Positions 34,983 through 44,043 are shown, counted from the first letter of the stretch. The stretch: DNA of 64,000 bases from Thermoanaerobaculia bacterium (GCA_030431255.1 JAUIJL010000011.1:124001-188000); one strand, 5' to 3'. Notes: a model not told the origin generated them from the letters alone. Made by a program: numbers and translations.

Positions 34983-37900
34983 ATGGTCGAGGTTCGCATC
35001 GGCGATGGTGCCCGCTACGTGGCTGCGGGCGAAAACGTGGTGCAACAGCTGGTCTTTCGGCAAACCCATGCCCAGCGGCTGGGCCTTTGGCGCGGGTTGA
35101 CCCTACCCTTCTGGCAGCATCGGGCCTGGCGGCAATATTGCCTCGGTCTGGCGGAGACCTTACGTCGAGAGGAAGGGGTCGACCACGAGTTCACCGAGCT
35201 GCGAGCCCTCTTTTCGCCGGCGAATCTGCCGGTGGTGATCGAGAAAGTCGAGCGGCGCCTGGGTGAGATCTTGGATCAATATCGATTGCGCCGGGTCATT
35301 GTGCTGGGCGAGCCCGGCAGCGGCAAAACCACCTCCCTGCGACACCTGGCGATGCTGCAAGCGCGAGCGGCGGCTTCCTCCCGTCGGGCGCGGATCCCCA
35401 TGTTCGTATCTTTGGGCAGCTACACCGGTGAGGATCCGGTGGAATTCCTGCAGGACAAAGTGTTGGGCAGCGGTCGCTGGGAGCTGGCGGTTCTGCTGCC
35501 CAAGATGCTGGCCCAGGGGCGCATGATCCTCTTCCTCGACGCCCTGAACGAAATGCCCGGCACCAATTACGACGGCAATATCCGGCTTTTGCGGGGGTGG
35601 ATGGAGAGCTACTCCCAGAATCGATTCGTCTTCTCTTGTCGCACCGAGCATTACCGCGGCGAGCTGGGCATCCGTCAGGCCACGGTCCAGCGGCTGACCG
35701 ACGCCATGATCCGTGATTTTGCCGTGCGCTATCGGCCCGAAGACGGCCTCCAGCTTTTCGACACCTTGCGTCGGGACGATCTGCTGGAGATGGTGCGCAA
35801 TCCGTTGATTCTGTGGATGGTGCTCAAGACGGGGATCACGTCGTCGAATCGCGGTTTGTTGATCGAAGGATTCGTGAAGACCCTCTTGGTTCGAGAGGAG
35901 GCTAAGCGTGACGTCCACCGTGAGTATCGTCGCGCGCCGTCGGAGGAGCTGTCCCGGGCGTTGGAGCACCTGGCGTTCCAATCCCAATCCAGGTATCGGT
36001 CGACCATGTTGCCTCTGGCGGAGGCGAAGACCTTGCTGGACGAAGGTCGAGAGGGCTCGGGCGCGGCTTACGATTTTGTGGAGCAGGGTTGCGACGCCCT
36101 GCTCTTGAGGTTTACGGATCCCCGTCGGCGCAATCTCGCCTTCTGGCATCAGATCTTGCAGGAGTATTTGACCGCCGCCTATTTGGAGCGCCACTTGGTC
36201 CGGCTCGACGATGAGGAGCTGCGACGCTTGGCTTCGGACCCTTGGTGGTGGGAGACCTTGGTGCTGCTCAGCGGTTTGGTGGAAGACGGTCCGGCCTTGA
36301 TCGATCGATTGGTGGACGAAGAGTCGTCGGTGGAGGCGCTGCTCTTGGCGTCGGCGCTCGCGGCCAATACCCGGGACGAGTACTCAGATCTGTCCTCGGG
36401 TCTAATCGCTCGGCTGGTGGAGAAGCTGGAGCAGGGTCTCGACGAAGCCACTCGGGTGGCGGCCACGGAGCTGGCGAGCGTGGCCGGCAGCAGATTCCTC
36501 ATCGAGCTGGCAGATCGGGCGGTGGAAGGTGGGGATGCCTGCCTGATGGAAGCGGCGTCCCTGATGGTTCAGCTCGGAGACCGGGCGGCCATCGATTGGT
36601 TGTTGGATCAATTCGAAGAGCTCTTGGACAGACGTGTCGAATGGAGCTTCGATCTGTACAGCCTGCCAGAACGCGAGCGCGAGTCCGTCCGGTTGAAAGC
36701 TCTGCGAAGTCACTTTAGATCTGAGCTACCGAGGCTGGGCGGTCCCTTGGCCCAAGGCTTGTTGAGCCGCCTGGAAACGCGATCGGTGTTGGTGGGTGAG
36801 GCGGCGGATCTCTTGACCTCGGTGGGAGAGCCGGCGGTCCAAGTCCTGATCGACTACTTGCATTCCGACGCCCCCAAGCGGCTGCGGCTTCGAGCTCTGG
36901 AGTGGTTGGGCGATATCCGCGGCTCCGAGCTCGCCATCGACGGGGTCATGGACTACCTGGCCGACGAAGATTCCGACATCCATTGGGCGGCGGTCAAGGC
37001 GTTGGTGCGGCTGGGACAGGCGGAGCAGGAATGGGGAGTCGTGCTCAAGCTCACGGACAAAATGGGGTCCAAGAACTGGTTGGAACGTCTGGCGGTGGTG
37101 GAAGTCGCGGGCGGGCTGGGCTCCGACGCCGCCGGCGATTTTTTGGAGGCGGCAACTCGGGATCGGCACCCGGAGGTGCGCGCGGCCGCGTCGACCCATT
37201 TGCGCGCTCGAGAATCCGGGAGCCAAGGATTGCTGTTTTCCACCGGAACGAACCCGGGGGATTTGCAGGCGGGCATCGGCTTGGGCTTCGATTTCAGAAC
37301 GTTGTTGTCGGGCTCGACGGAGGACATCGCCCACGACGAAGCCGAGCCATTGGAAACCATGGGCCTATGGGACCACATCGAAGAGCTCCGGCTTCGTCTG
37401 GTCAGCTCGGTTTCGAGTTTCTTAGTGGCATTGGGCCTGGGGTTAGGGGTATTCGTGATGCGCTCGGAGCGGGTGACCGAGTGGGTGACCGGCGGGGCGC
37501 ATCATGGTCCCATGCGCTTGTGGTCCGTGGGGTTGCCCCTCGCTTGCACCTTGGCGGCGGGTATCGCCGTCTTGTGGTCGTTGCGCCAAGCCTTGCACTT
37601 CATCTTGCCGGCTCTCTACCTCAAAGAGCGAAAGGTCGCCCGCCGCCTCTATGTCGCCCTGATGATTCTTCTTCCGTCTACGACTTTTGCATACGGAGCT
37701 TTGAGCTATTGGGCGATTTCGTGGTTGGGAATCGAAGAGCCCCTGTTGGTGGTCTTCGAGCGCTTGCCCGTGGTGTTGCTGCTTTTGACCCTGGCGACGG
37801 GTCTGTTGCTCTTGGTGAGGGTAGTGGCTCGAAGGTTACCCCTGCTCTACGACCAAGTGCTCTTCTTCAGTGCTCTGATGTTGGGACCCCTAGTTTCTGT

Positions 37901-38843
37901 GCTCGGACCTAATCGCATACGGGCTTTGAAGCTTCGGGTGAGGCATCAAAGGTTGTTGGAGCTGTCGGGCTCGAACATCAAACCCATGGGCATGCTGCTG
38001 CTGATGGTCGTTCTCGGCGTCGCCCTCCCTCTTTATTCGATTCTGCCCTTCCTGGCATTGACCGCGTTGTGGCTGCTGACCGCGGCGCGGGCTTCGGAGC
38101 TTCCGGCGATCTTCCGAGAGCTCGGCGAGCTCGGCAAACCGCTGAGGTCCCTCGGTCCGACCTTGGATCGGGAAATTCAAGCGGAATGGATACACGATAC
38201 GATTCGATCGGCAACGACCGCGGCGACTGCGGAGAGCGGGGACACCGAAGAGACCTTGCCCACCATGAGCTTGTTGAATCATTTTCGCGAGGCTCGCCAG
38301 AGATTGATTCAAGCAACCCTCCTGCCGCCGGCGGTCGCATCCGGGCTTTGGGGTCTCGGGAAATTGGAGCTCCTACGTCTGGGTGAGCTTTCTTTTTGGG
38401 ATCTATATTTGTGGATCGCGTGGCCGACTCTGATGTTCCAAGCTTGGAGATTCGTCGCTCCGGGGCTGTACCGGAATGAGCGCCGGTTCGCTGGGACGGT
38501 ATTTCTTTTGATCGGCTCGTTGCCGGTTCTGATGGTGGGGCTGGGAGCGCTTCTTAGGCCTTGGTGGGTCGGCTCTGCGGTGGAATTGCCCAATGACGCT
38601 CATTTGAGAGTCGCGCTTTTGGCGTGGTTGAGCCTCGCGGCCTTCTTCTTGTTCTACCTCTCGTTCTTCTCCGTCTTTCGGCGTTTCTTCCGGATCGGGG
38701 CGTCGGGTTTGGTGTGGGTCGGCGGTGCGGCGGCGGTGCTCTGGCCGGTCCGGTTGGTGCCTTGGATGATCGTGGTGACGGTGGCTCTCATGGCGATCAT
38801 TCTGGCGCTGCTGTTGCGCAGGAAAGAACGCGGCTTTTTTTGA
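34983..38843 (+). CDS. NACHT NTPase with HEAT-like repeats and two tandem TatC-like membrane modules
   Basis: 1286 residues. Residues 2-23 are a short tag (IGDGARYVAAGENVVQ) shared with the gene at 38952. NACHT domain: Walker A GEPGSGKTT at 109-117, Walker B MILFLDALNEMP at 181-192, sensor FVFSCRTEHY. HEAT-like repeats span about 490-740. The C-terminal half is membrane-embedded and looks like TatC twice. Module 1 has H798-x2-E801-x-R803-x-RL, then F873-ILPALYLK-E882-R; module 2 has H1100-x2-E1103-x-R1105-x-RL, then W1155-R-F1157-VAPGLYRN-E1166-R. In E. coli TatC these positions (E15, R17, F94, E103) form the twin-arginine signal site, and the 9-residue F-to-E spacing is kept in both. Each module has about six helices. 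A STAND sensor with a membrane effector is the natural reading. The start ATG has only GAGG at short distance, so translation may be weak. Confidence 0.85.
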   Translation: MVEVRIGDGARYVAAGENVVQQLVFRQTHAQRLGLWRGLTLPFWQHRAWRQYCLGLAETLRREEGVDHEFTELRALFSPANLPVVIEKVERRLGEILDQYRLRRVIVLGEPGSGKTTSLRHLAMLQARAAASSRRARIPMFVSLGSYTGEDPVEFLQDKVLGSGRWELAVLLPKMLAQGRMILFLDALNEMPGTNYDGNIRLLRGWMESYSQNRFVFSCRTEHYRGELGIRQATVQRLTDAMIRDFAVRYRPEDGLQLFDTLRRDDLLEMVRNPLILWMVLKTGITSSNRGLLIEGFVKTLLVREEAKRDVHREYRRAPSEELSRALEHLAFQSQSRYRSTMLPLAEAKTLLDEGREGSGAAYDFVEQGCDALLLRFTDPRRRNLAFWHQILQEYLTAAYLERHLVRLDDEELRRLASDPWWWETLVLLSGLVEDGPALIDRLVDEESSVEALLLASALAANTRDEYSDLSSGLIARLVEKLEQGLDEATRVAATELASVAGSRFLIELADRAVEGGDACLMEAASLMVQLGDRAAIDWLLDQFEELLDRRVEWSFDLYSLPERERESVRLKALRSHFRSELPRLGGPLAQGLLSRLETRSVLVGEAADLLTSVGEPAVQVLIDYLHSDAPKRLRLRALEWLGDIRGSELAIDGVMDYLADEDSDIHWAAVKALVRLGQAEQEWGVVLKLTDKMGSKNWLERLAVVEVAGGLGSDAAGDFLEAATRDRHPEVRAAASTHLRARESGSQGLLFSTGTNPGDLQAGIGLGFDFRTLLSGSTEDIAHDEAEPLETMGLWDHIEELRLRLVSSVSSFLVALGLGLGVFVMRSERVTEWVTGGAHHGPMRLWSVGLPLACTLAAGIAVLWSLRQALHFILPALYLKERKVARRLYVALMILLPSTTFAYGALSYWAISWLGIEEPLLVVFERLPVVLLLLTLATGLLLLVRVVARRLPLLYDQVLFFSALMLGPLVSVLGPNRIRALKLRVRHQRLLELSGSNIKPMGMLLLMVVLGVALPLYSILPFLALTALWLLTAARASELPAIFRELGELGKPLRSLGPTLDREIQAEWIHDTIRSATTAATAESGDTEETLPTMSLLNHFREARQRLIQATLLPPAVASGLWGLGKLELLRLGELSFWDLYLWIAWPTLMFQAWRFVAPGLYRNERRFAGTVFLLIGSLPVLMVGLGALLRPWWVGSAVELPNDAHLRVALLAWLSLAAFFLFYLSFFSVFRRFFRIGASGLVWVGGAAAVLWPVRLVPWMIVVTVALMAIILALLLRRKERGFF

Positions 38844-38883
38844 CGGTGTTTTTTGACGGTGTTTTTTGACTGTGTTTTTTGAC
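38836..38883 (+). repeat. 13-bp T-rich tandem repeat spanning the NACHT stop codon
   Basis: TTTTTTGACGGTG occurs twice exactly, then TTTTTTGACTGTG, then a partial TTTTTTGAC. The NACHT stop codon (38841-38843) lies in the first unit. Every unit carries a T-run and a TGA. The unit is not a multiple of three, so loss or gain of units does not alter the protein but would shift readthrough frames. Confidence 0.9.
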
Positions 38884-38951
38884 CTCCAAGATTCGAGCTC
38901 GCGGACGATCGCAGGGTCGGCGGGAATTCATGATCACGGGTGATGCAAACC

Positions 38952-39296
38952 ATGAGCGATTCCAAGAAGTCCCCTGAAGCTTCCGCCGGTGACTCCGTCT
39001 CGGTCACCATCGGTGACCATGCGCGACAAGTGGCCGCCGGCAAGAACGTGGTGCAGACCCTCGATCAACGGGCCGACTCCGCATCCGGAGCCTCGGCCCC
39101 CAGCCCCGCGAAGCACGGATCCAAAATCGCCGTGGGTTTCATCCTGGCGGCGGTGTTGGCGTTGGCGACCAATCTCCTGGCCTCGTACCTGGAGCAGGAG
39201 CTGCAAGTGCTGTCGACGGAGCTTCGGTGGTCGGTGGTGGTCGGGGTCTTCCTCGGCTCGCTGGCCCTGAGCATCTGGATGGCTGGGCGTGACTAG
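38952..39296 (+). CDS. Small two-helix membrane protein sharing the NACHT protein's N-terminal tag
   Basis: 114 residues from the ATG at 38952 (an in-frame ATG at 38943 and a GTG at 38940 are alternatives; no strong ribosome site). Residues 16-37 contain IGDHARQVAAGKNVVQTL, which matches residues 2-23 of the NACHT protein at 16 of 22 positions. A short Ala/Ser/Pro linker follows, then two membrane helices (IAVGFILAAVLALATNLLASYL and WSVVVGVFLGSLALSIWMAG) with a short loop. The tag would lie in the cytoplasm if both ends do. It does not resemble TatA/TatB, which have one helix followed by an amphipathic helix. It is probably the partner or effector of the NACHT protein. Confidence 0.75.
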   Translation: MSDSKKSPEASAGDSVSVTIGDHARQVAAGKNVVQTLDQRADSASGASAPSPAKHGSKIAVGFILAAVLALATNLLASYLEQELQVLSTELRWSVVVGVFLGSLALSIWMAGRD

Positions 39297-39551
39297 CTCG
39301 ATCCTCCCGAGCATGAGTTGGCGTATACTGAGGGCAAGCTAACTGCTTTTATTTAAAGTGCTGGGCTCGACGGGTCTGTCTGGCCCTTGCGATCTCGCCG
39401 GCTTCGCGGTCTCGCGGGTCGGCCCCGATCTGCCTGCTCGATACCGCGGCCGGGTCTGAGCCCGAGCCGAGAAATTGGGTGGCGCGGGTGTGGGTATTTG
39501 GAGGGTCGGTGTGCCGCTGAAGTGAAGAACATTCACCTGAGGAGGAGATCC

Positions 39552-42545
39552 ATGTTCAAAAGTGTGCGATTCATTGTCTGCGTGGCCGGGCTTGCCTTGG
39601 CCGGCACTGCTCAGCTGCGGGCCGACAAACCGGGTTGCGAATACCAGCCCGTCGACGTTGAAAAATACGGCGGGCAGCTGCTGCGTCTACCGCCGGAGAT
39701 CCGATCCGTCGATCGCGAGCTCGACGCCCGGCTGACCCTCGCTTACAGCATGCAGCCGATCGCCGGTTGTGAAACCCACCTGAGACTCTACGATGGTCTC
39801 TTGACCGGTCCGACCCTAGAGGTCTCTCCCGGCGATACCCTCAACGTGGACGTCGTCAACAATCTGCCGCCGGATCCTCCTCCGCCTTCGGACAACATCA
39901 ACGATCCCCACGGCTTCAATCGCACCAATTTGCACACCCACGGCCTACACGTCTCGCCGGCGGGCAACGCCGACAACGTGTTGTTGGAGGTGCAGCCGGG
40001 TCGGCGCTTCCAAAATGAGATCAAGATCCCCCGAGATCATCCCCCAGGCACGTTTTGGTACCACCCTCACGTCCACGGCTCGACCGCCATCCAAGTGGGC
40101 AGCGGCATGGCCGGCGCGCTGATCGTTCGCGGTGGCATCGATTACCTGCCGCAAATTGAGCGCATGACCGAGCAGATCTTCGTGTTCCAACAAATTCCTT
40201 ACGATAAAAACGGCGAGGTCGAGGACTTCGACGAGTCCTTTGGCCCCGGGGTGTGGGACACCTCCCACCGTCAAACGACCATCAACGGTCAAATTTTTCC
40301 GGTGATTCACATGCGGCCGGGCGAGATCCAACGGTGGCGCATGATCCACGGCGGAGTTCGCGAATCCTTGGAGCTGGTTCTGGACGGCCATCAGCTCAAC
40401 GAAATCGCCGTCGACGGCTTGGTGACGGGACGCATCGACAGCTGGAACCGCCTGGAGCTCCAACCGGGTTATCGCAGCGATGTGTTGATCCGAGCTCGGG
40501 CGTTGCCGGCGGGCCGACAGCGGGCCGAATTCATTCTCTACGACGGCGAAACCCCGGCATCCCGATCCTTGTTGGCGGTGGACGAAGACCGTCAGGCCCT
40601 GGCGAAAGTCGTCGTCGAGGGGCCGCCGATGTCCATGCAAATGCCCAGTGAGGCGGCGCTTCAGCGATTCGTGCCGTTCGCGCCGATCGAGCGAATCGAT
40701 GGTTATCAAGAGGCGGTCTTCAACATCAGCGGCGGCCAGTTCACGGTCAACGGTCGAGAGTTCAGCCCCGACCATCGGCGGGTCTTGGAGCTCGGCAAGG
40801 CCGAGGAATGGACGCTGAATTCTCTGCGGGTCAACCACCCCTTTCACATCCACGTGAATCCTTTCGAGCACGAGCGCATCGGCCCCGACGGCCGACCGCA
40901 GCGGGTGTGGCGTGACACCTTGTTGGTGCGTCAGGACACACCGATCAAGATCCGAACCCGCTACACCAAATACATCGGCACCTTCGTGCTGCATTGCCAC
41001 ATTCTCGACCACGAGGATCAGGGCATGATGGAGTTGGTGGAAGTGCGTCTGCCGGGCTCGCCTCCGGACGGTCGGCACGCTCATATGAGCCATGAGCACG
41101 TGGCCATGGCCGATGAGGCCGGGCACGGGCACGGGAGCTCCGCGCGAATGGCGGCAGGCGACGCCGAGGAGTCGGAGGAGGCCTACGAGCCGCCCTCGCG
41201 GGTGCGCAAAAGCATCGACGACCTGGAGCCCGAGGAGTTGGAGAATTACCTCCATGCGGTGCGTCGTCTGAAGGAAATTTCCGACCAGGACCCCACCAGC
41301 AAGGATGGTTACGATTACTTCGCCGCCCTCCACAACAGCGGGTCCGTGGGACCCTGCGAGCATGCGCGGGATTCCTTCCTGCCGTGGCATCGAGCCCATT
41401 TGGTCGAATACGAAAACGCGCTGCGTCGGTCGGATCCGCCGCGCACCTCGGAGGTGACGGTGCCCTATTGGGATTGGACCCGGATTCCTTCAGGATCCCG
41501 CTATCCGACGATCATCGAGGACCCGAATTCCGTGCTCTACCACCGGGGACGACGGACCACGGAGATCTGCCGACCGGGTCAGACGAACGGTTGCGAGCCC
41601 TTGCCGTTCCCGTGGACAGTGATCGACGAAACCCTGGACGACGCACCGGGCTGGCAGGGGGAGGGTCCCTACTTCTTCGGCGGTGAGTCGAATGAGGATC
41701 CCGTCTGTCGTGACCGACAAGATCAGGCCTACGGCGCGCTGGAATCCCCCTCCCACAACGACATGCACAGCCGCTACATCGGTGGCGCCATGCGCAGCCC
41801 GACGACCGCCGCGGAGGATCCTATTTTCTGGAGCTTCCATGCCTTCATCGACTTGCTGTGGGACCACTGGCAGGCCCGATCCACCAGCTCGAAGGTGGAT
41901 AGCTGCCTGGATTGCCAATTGTGTGGTCTGTTCAAGGATCCCCAAAACAACGTCGATCCGTGGACGGTGAAAGACACCGTCAGCACGGCGGCCCTGGACT
42001 ACCGCTACGAGTTCACGCCGGACGAGGTCGCACCCGCGGCGGCGCGCGTGGCCGCCTTCCGTGCCGTGCCGTTCGACAGCCACCCGGCGGCGGGCATGGT
42101 GAGCGCTCTGGCACCGCAAGCGGCCGGCAGCCAAGATCTGCTGGTGCCGACACGGGTCGATCAAACGGTGAGCCTGCGCTTGAGCTCGGTGCCCCGTCCG
42201 GCCGACGTCAGCTATCGCGGTGAGGTCTACCTGCATCCCGCCACCGAGAGCTTCCGGCCCGGGGATCCGGAATTCCGCAAGCTCTATCTCTTCGACCTCT
42301 ATTCCATTTGGCGCGGGCACGGCGACCACGCCCGCCCGGACGTCGATGTGGTGATCGATCTCACCAAAGAAGTGGAGGCCCTTTCGGTCTTCCACGCCGG
42401 TGAGCTGTGGAAAGTGTCCGTGGCGGTGGTGCCGTCGGAGGAGCCGACGGCAGACGGCGAGCGAGCAGCCGCTCCGGCCCCGGACGCCTTGATGTTCGAC
42501 GCCGCCCGCCTACAGGGTCTGGGCCAACCATCCGAAAACCGATAG
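39552..42545 (+). CDS. Secreted multicopper oxidase-tyrosinase fusion
   Basis: 997 residues. The ATG at 39552 has AGGAGGAG upstream and a Sec signal peptide (FIVCVAGLALAGTAQLRA). The N-terminal half is a laccase-type multicopper oxidase with all four copper motifs: HTHG (128-131), HPHVHG (171-176), HPFHIH (429-434), and HCHILDHEDQGM (481-492), with Met492 as the axial type-1 copper residue. A His-rich linker (around 510-530) leads to a tyrosinase domain: copper A near His594, His604 and His613 (FLPWHRAH), copper B at His735, His739 (SHNDMH) and His763 (FWSFHAFIDLLW). A C-terminal beta domain resembles the tyrosinase tail. Both halves oxidise phenols, one by four-electron O2 reduction and one via a di-copper peroxo site. 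Confidence 0.92.
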   Translation: MFKSVRFIVCVAGLALAGTAQLRADKPGCEYQPVDVEKYGGQLLRLPPEIRSVDRELDARLTLAYSMQPIAGCETHLRLYDGLLTGPTLEVSPGDTLNVDVVNNLPPDPPPPSDNINDPHGFNRTNLHTHGLHVSPAGNADNVLLEVQPGRRFQNEIKIPRDHPPGTFWYHPHVHGSTAIQVGSGMAGALIVRGGIDYLPQIERMTEQIFVFQQIPYDKNGEVEDFDESFGPGVWDTSHRQTTINGQIFPVIHMRPGEIQRWRMIHGGVRESLELVLDGHQLNEIAVDGLVTGRIDSWNRLELQPGYRSDVLIRARALPAGRQRAEFILYDGETPASRSLLAVDEDRQALAKVVVEGPPMSMQMPSEAALQRFVPFAPIERIDGYQEAVFNISGGQFTVNGREFSPDHRRVLELGKAEEWTLNSLRVNHPFHIHVNPFEHERIGPDGRPQRVWRDTLLVRQDTPIKIRTRYTKYIGTFVLHCHILDHEDQGMMELVEVRLPGSPPDGRHAHMSHEHVAMADEAGHGHGSSARMAAGDAEESEEAYEPPSRVRKSIDDLEPEELENYLHAVRRLKEISDQDPTSKDGYDYFAALHNSGSVGPCEHARDSFLPWHRAHLVEYENALRRSDPPRTSEVTVPYWDWTRIPSGSRYPTIIEDPNSVLYHRGRRTTEICRPGQTNGCEPLPFPWTVIDETLDDAPGWQGEGPYFFGGESNEDPVCRDRQDQAYGALESPSHNDMHSRYIGGAMRSPTTAAEDPIFWSFHAFIDLLWDHWQARSTSSKVDSCLDCQLCGLFKDPQNNVDPWTVKDTVSTAALDYRYEFTPDEVAPAAARVAAFRAVPFDSHPAAGMVSALAPQAAGSQDLLVPTRVDQTVSLRLSSVPRPADVSYRGEVYLHPATESFRPGDPEFRKLYLFDLYSIWRGHGDHARPDVDVVIDLTKEVEALSVFHAGELWKVSVAVVPSEEPTADGERAAAPAPDALMFDAARLQGLGQPSENR

Positions 42546-42557
42546 TCGGAGCGAACC

Positions 42558-43103
42558 ATGCCCAACGAAAATGGAAACCATCGCGAGCCGGTTTGGGAGC
42601 TGCATATTCGTCCCATGTTCCGCCTGATCGACCACGAGCATATGTCGTGGCTCGACCTGTGGGATTACGACACGGTTTGGGCCAAGCGGGAGGCCATCCT
42701 GGGCCGGGTGTCCGACAAATCGGCGCCCATGCCCAGCTATCCCACCGGCGGGCCCTGGCCCGACGAATGGGTGTCGATCTTTCGCCGGTGGATCGACAAC
42801 GGCGGCCACAAGCTCGACCTCGGAAGCCCGGATTCAGCGGGTTATGAGGTCAAGAAAACCTTCGACGGCATCCGGATCAGCGCTTGGGTGCAGGTGCCCG
42901 GGGAGGGGTATCGGGCTTGGCTCGATATCGAGTCCGTCGGCGCCACCACCCGTCACTACAGCTTGGTGGTGGAAGCACCCCTCGACGATCCGGGGGGGCC
43001 GTCCACCGAGCTCGAGGTGCGCGACGAGTTCAAGGCCGGCTCGGTGGAGAAGCTGATCGTGGTCGACGCCGACGGACGCCACGAGCTCGACGTACCGACC
43101 TAG
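42558..43103 (+). CDS. Hypothetical protein with a FRxxDxxxM-type N-terminal motif, downstream of the oxidase fusion
   Basis: 181 residues, starting 12 bases after the fusion gene, so co-transcribed. Residues 15-80 (IRPMFRLIDHEHMSW, then LDLWDYDTVWAKREAILGRV and WVSIFRRWIDNG) match a small domain often found beside oxidoreductases and c-type cytochrome-like proteins but without a haem motif here. The C-terminal 100 residues are beta-rich (GIRISAWVQVPG, TELEVRDEF). There is no signal peptide and no metal-binding cluster. Function unknown; genomic position suggests a helper of the copper oxidase. Confidence 0.7.
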   Translation: MPNENGNHREPVWELHIRPMFRLIDHEHMSWLDLWDYDTVWAKREAILGRVSDKSAPMPSYPTGGPWPDEWVSIFRRWIDNGGHKLDLGSPDSAGYEVKKTFDGIRISAWVQVPGEGYRAWLDIESVGATTRHYSLVVEAPLDDPGGPSTELEVRDEFKAGSVEKLIVVDADGRHELDVPT

Positions 43104-43141
43104 GACCTGTCGCGTCTAGTGATCTAGGAGAGCACAAGCAA

Positions 43142-43168
43142 GCGGCCCGGGAGCAGATCCCGGGCCGC
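43142..43168. terminator. Bidirectional terminator between convergent genes
   Basis: A perfect 10-bp inverted repeat (GCGGCCCGGG / CCCGGGCCGC) with a 7-base loop stands between the stop at 43103 and the stop at 43201. A short T-rich stretch follows on the rightward side. Confidence 0.7.
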
Positions 43169-43200
43169 GTTGGTTTCAGTCGATTTGCGCCGAGCCTCCG

Positions 43201-44040
43201 TCAGGGCGTTCCCACGGACGAGAGGTCGGAGCCCGGTCTTGCTTGGGGCAGGAGCCGTCGCAGACCCATGCGGCCCCGGGCGATCAGAATCCGGCCCAGG
43301 TTGCCGGGGAATCGCAGGCGCCAATCCAAGGGTCTCGGCGGAGCGAGGCGCTCGCTGATCATCAGAATCGTGACGGCGGCCATGGCGACGAGGTGTCCCG
43401 CCGACATCACCATCGGCAGCATCATCAGCGCCCAGCACGACCCCACACACCACCACCCGTGGTCGAGGCCGAATCGGAGGGCGTCCATATCCGCCCTCCG
43501 GCCGAACGCCGCCAGCTCACGATGATTGTGGTTGCGGTTCAGGCAGCGCTGCTTGGCGGGCGAGCATTGCCAGATGAAGGCGATCAGGCCGATCCCCAGG
43601 GCCGGCAAGAGCCCCGGAGCCGGCATCGCCGATGCGGCTCGACCGATCCACAGGATCGCCGCCGTCAGCACCATGCCGACCGGCATCCAAATCGCCGCAT
43701 AACCCACCACGAAGAGCAGGATCGACCGGGCGCGCCGGCGTTTGAAGCTGCGGTCGAGAATGTGGTGGATCGGCGAGATCAGCGTCGGCAACATCATCGC
43801 CACCAACATCAGGGCCCAACCCGCCGCCCAGTCCAGGGCGCCAGTGACGGCCGGGTGGTTTGCGGAATGGGCCTGCATGTCCGCGTGCAGGTGCCCGTCG
43901 ACCACGGCCGACGGGGCCGCTGCGCCGTGGCCGGCGTGGCCCGTCATCAGCTGGGGGGCGGCCAACATGAGGACCCACGCCGTGGCGCTCAACAGCAGCA
44001 CGGCGTAGCTGGTCCTTCTGCGTGCCCGAGCGTTTTCCAC
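43201..44040 (-). CDS. DUF2182 polytopic membrane protein (predicted metal-binding)
   Basis: 279 residues with a His-rich segment near the N-terminus (MTGHAGHG, DGHLHADMQAHS) and about six membrane helices. The DUF2182 hallmarks are AGWALMLVAMMLPT, CLNRNHNHR and GWWCVGSCWALMMLPMVMSAGH. Members are predicted metal-binding membrane proteins, often named copper chaperones on the basis of neighbours. It starts 3 bases after the tyrosinase gene, so the two are an operon, which supports a copper-supply role for the tyrosinase. No experimental function can be read from the sequence. Confidence 0.85.
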   Translation of the reverse strand: MENARARRRTSYAVLLLSATAWVLMLAAPQLMTGHAGHGAAAPSAVVDGHLHADMQAHSANHPAVTGALDWAAGWALMLVAMMLPTLISPIHHILDRSFKRRRARSILLFVVGYAAIWMPVGMVLTAAILWIGRAASAMPAPGLLPALGIGLIAFIWQCSPAKQRCLNRNHNHRELAAFGRRADMDALRFGLDHGWWCVGSCWALMMLPMVMSAGHLVAMAAVTILMISERLAPPRPLDWRLRFPGNLGRILIARGRMGLRRLLPQARPGSDLSSVGTP

Positions 44041-44043
44041 CGC

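Noticed and set aside
38952-39296. TatA/TatB-like partner for the TatC-like modules
   Set aside because: It has two membrane helices and no amphipathic helix after the first, so it does not fit TatA/B; sharing the tag is the better-supported link.
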